From Bacteroidales bacterium (GTDB lineage: Bacteria; Bacteroidota; Bacteroidia; Bacteroidales; NBLH01): 64,000 bases of DNA. The position numbers and the translations under genes are program-made. Below are positions 63,317-64,000 of the stretch, in pieces. Below the pieces are notes generated by a model. It saw only the letters and a program-made list of their open reading frames with translations. It made no database searches and had not been told where the DNA came from. Positions within the stretch are counted from its first letter, which is position 1; each line of letters opens with the position of its first letter. The stretch lies in contig JAFGWC010000004.1 of NCBI GenBank assembly GCA_016937695.1, positions 28,167 through 92,166 on the forward strand, written 5' to 3'.

Positions 63317-63332
63317 GCCGAATTTATTCGGC
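63317..63332. repeat. Perfect GC-containing palindrome
   Basis: GCCGAAT-TT-ATTCGGC (7-bp stem, 2-base loop) in otherwise AT-rich spacer. It is followed by GGGG and no T-run, so it is not a standard terminator; it may be a protein-binding site or a small dispersed palindrome. No second copy is seen in this window. Confidence 0.4.
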
Positions 63333-63393
63333 GGGGTTTCAAATTATAATTGAGTCTCATAAAGTAGGATAGGAACATTACTTTTATTGTGAG

Positions 63394-63975
63394 TTACCGA
63401 TTATTTTTATTTTTTAAAGCAATATCCATTGTCCACCAATATTTGTTTTCATTAAGATATCCGATTTGTTTTAATACATCATATTGTCCATAATATATCC
63501 ATTCCCAGCTTACTGCTGTCCATAATAACATTCTAGCAGAAATTTTTTTTCTAATCTCATTAACTTCATCTTTTTTAATTCCAACTTTTTCCAGCTGGCT
63601 ATAAGTTTTTTGCTACCATTCCTTATCAAATTCTGTGTCCAAAAATTTTTCGCAGATTAAGGACCAATTATCTGTGGGTTCATTTATTCTTATGTTATTT
63701 TTTTTAGCGAAGCTTATCAATTCGCCTTTGTCTTTTGATATTAAAAAAATAATTTCATTTCCATTAATCAAAGCCGTTGTTGGAAATGTATTTGTTCTAA
63801 TTTCATCAATTTTTGAATAATTAAGTTTGTTTTTATTCTTTAAATAACCATGATTAAAATAATAGCCACTAGGGAAAATAATATCATTGTCTATAATCTC
63901 ACAATATGATTCATCATGCTTTTTCTTTTTTAAGTTTGAAATTTTTTTGTCGATTTGTTTTTGAAATATCTGCAT
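63394..63975 (-). pseudogene. Hypothetical protein gene with in-frame TAG; start possibly beyond the window
   Basis: From ATG 63975 the frame encodes 120 residues, with a Lys-rich start (QKQIDKKISNLKKKKHDESY), IIDNDIIFPSGYYFNHGYLK and ALINGNEIIFLISKDKGELI, and stops at TAG 63615-63613 after EFDKEW. The same frame continues without interruption for 72 more codons (KTYSQLEKVGIKKDEVNEIR, SWEWIYYGQYDVLKQIGYLN) to TAA 63396-63394. The Trp/Tyr-rich continuation is clearly coding-like, so one protein of about 190 residues was broken by the TAG. Upstream of the ATG the frame is open to the window edge and reads F-F-F-C-G-G-F-L, which could be the end of a TM helix. The gene may therefore begin beyond the window. 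A GGAGG sits ten bases before the ATG. I do not recognise the family. Confidence 0.45.
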
Positions 63976-64000
63976 TAGAAATCCTCCGCAAAAAAAAAAA

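Noticed and set aside
1..64000. Alternative genetic code or stop-codon recoding, suggested by in-frame TAA, TGA and TAG at three loci
   Set aside because: Intact genes throughout the window terminate normally at all three stop codons, so local pseudogenes or sequence errors explain the data.
63991..64000. Terminal ten-A run as a biological feature
   Set aside because: It coincides with the end of the supplied sequence and may be a contig end or the middle of a Phe-rich codon run on the minus strand.

Overview
The window is very AT-rich (about 70% A+T by eye) and carries clear hallmarks of the phylum Bacteroidota. These include the gliding/type IX secretion-associated pair gldE-gldD beside ssb and a phosphopantetheinyl transferase, TTTG-N19/20-TAnnTTTG promoters, start codons without a Shine-Dalgarno sequence, many lipoproteins with a late Cys, and a signal-peptide-bearing TPR-CHAT protein. 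An aldehyde:ferredoxin oxidoreductase with a Tat-type ferredoxin points to an anaerobic or facultative relative of the Bacteroidales/Marinilabiliales; that placement is inference. I saw no rRNA, tRNA, CRISPR array, transposase or phage gene.

Layout. 0-10 kb: a metal-exporter-like gene broken by an in-frame stop, yidD, a HemK-like methyltransferase, thioredoxin reductase trxB, a HAMP/GAF/PAS membrane sensor without a kinase, an MFS transporter, a decayed outer-membrane-type gene remnant and the dipeptidase pepD. 10-19 kb: a double-thioredoxin secreted protein, a six-PAS hybrid histidine kinase, a DUF2804 protein, a possible lysozyme-fold protein and a large lipoprotein. 19-27 kb: housekeeping genes (mazG, SAM hydrolase, PhoH, LEA14-like lipoprotein, an alpha-oxoamine synthase) and an orphan MCP-like protein. 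27-34 kb: a sulfate assimilation operon (double-VOC protein, cysH, cysD, cysN, SLC13 permease with RCK domains, cysQ) behind a textbook Bacteroidota promoter. 34-42 kb: threonine synthase, a HAD protein, ssb, gldE, gldD, a PPTase and GGGP synthase, then on the other strand an S41 protease lipoprotein and an LpxL-type acyltransferase. 42-47.4 kb: redox genes (Tat ferredoxin, AOR, a GNAT, an SQR-like flavoprotein and a 55-residue companion).

47.4-58.6 kb is the least ordinary stretch. A predicted exported TPR-CHAT caspase-like protein is divergent from an ORC/AAA_16-type ATPase, which is followed by a zinc-ribbon lipoprotein. On the minus strand lies a 1667-residue protein that joins a complete cation-chloride-cotransporter (SLC12-like) module to a long coiled-coil region and a C-terminal P-loop ATPase with a winged-helix-like tail. 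Eleven bases downstream of it is an MscS-like channel gene. I read this pair as a possible cell-volume/ion-homeostasis module, and it is my main candidate for an undescribed system.

58.6-64 kb: an AEC permease, the heptose epimerase hldD, a secreted-protein gene frameshifted at a 12-A run, a secreted alpha/beta hydrolase, a J-domain/KTSC fusion, and at the window edge a gene interrupted by an in-frame TAG. Four loci in the window show broken reading frames. They look like pseudogenes or assembly errors rather than recoding, because the intact genes use all three stop codons normally.
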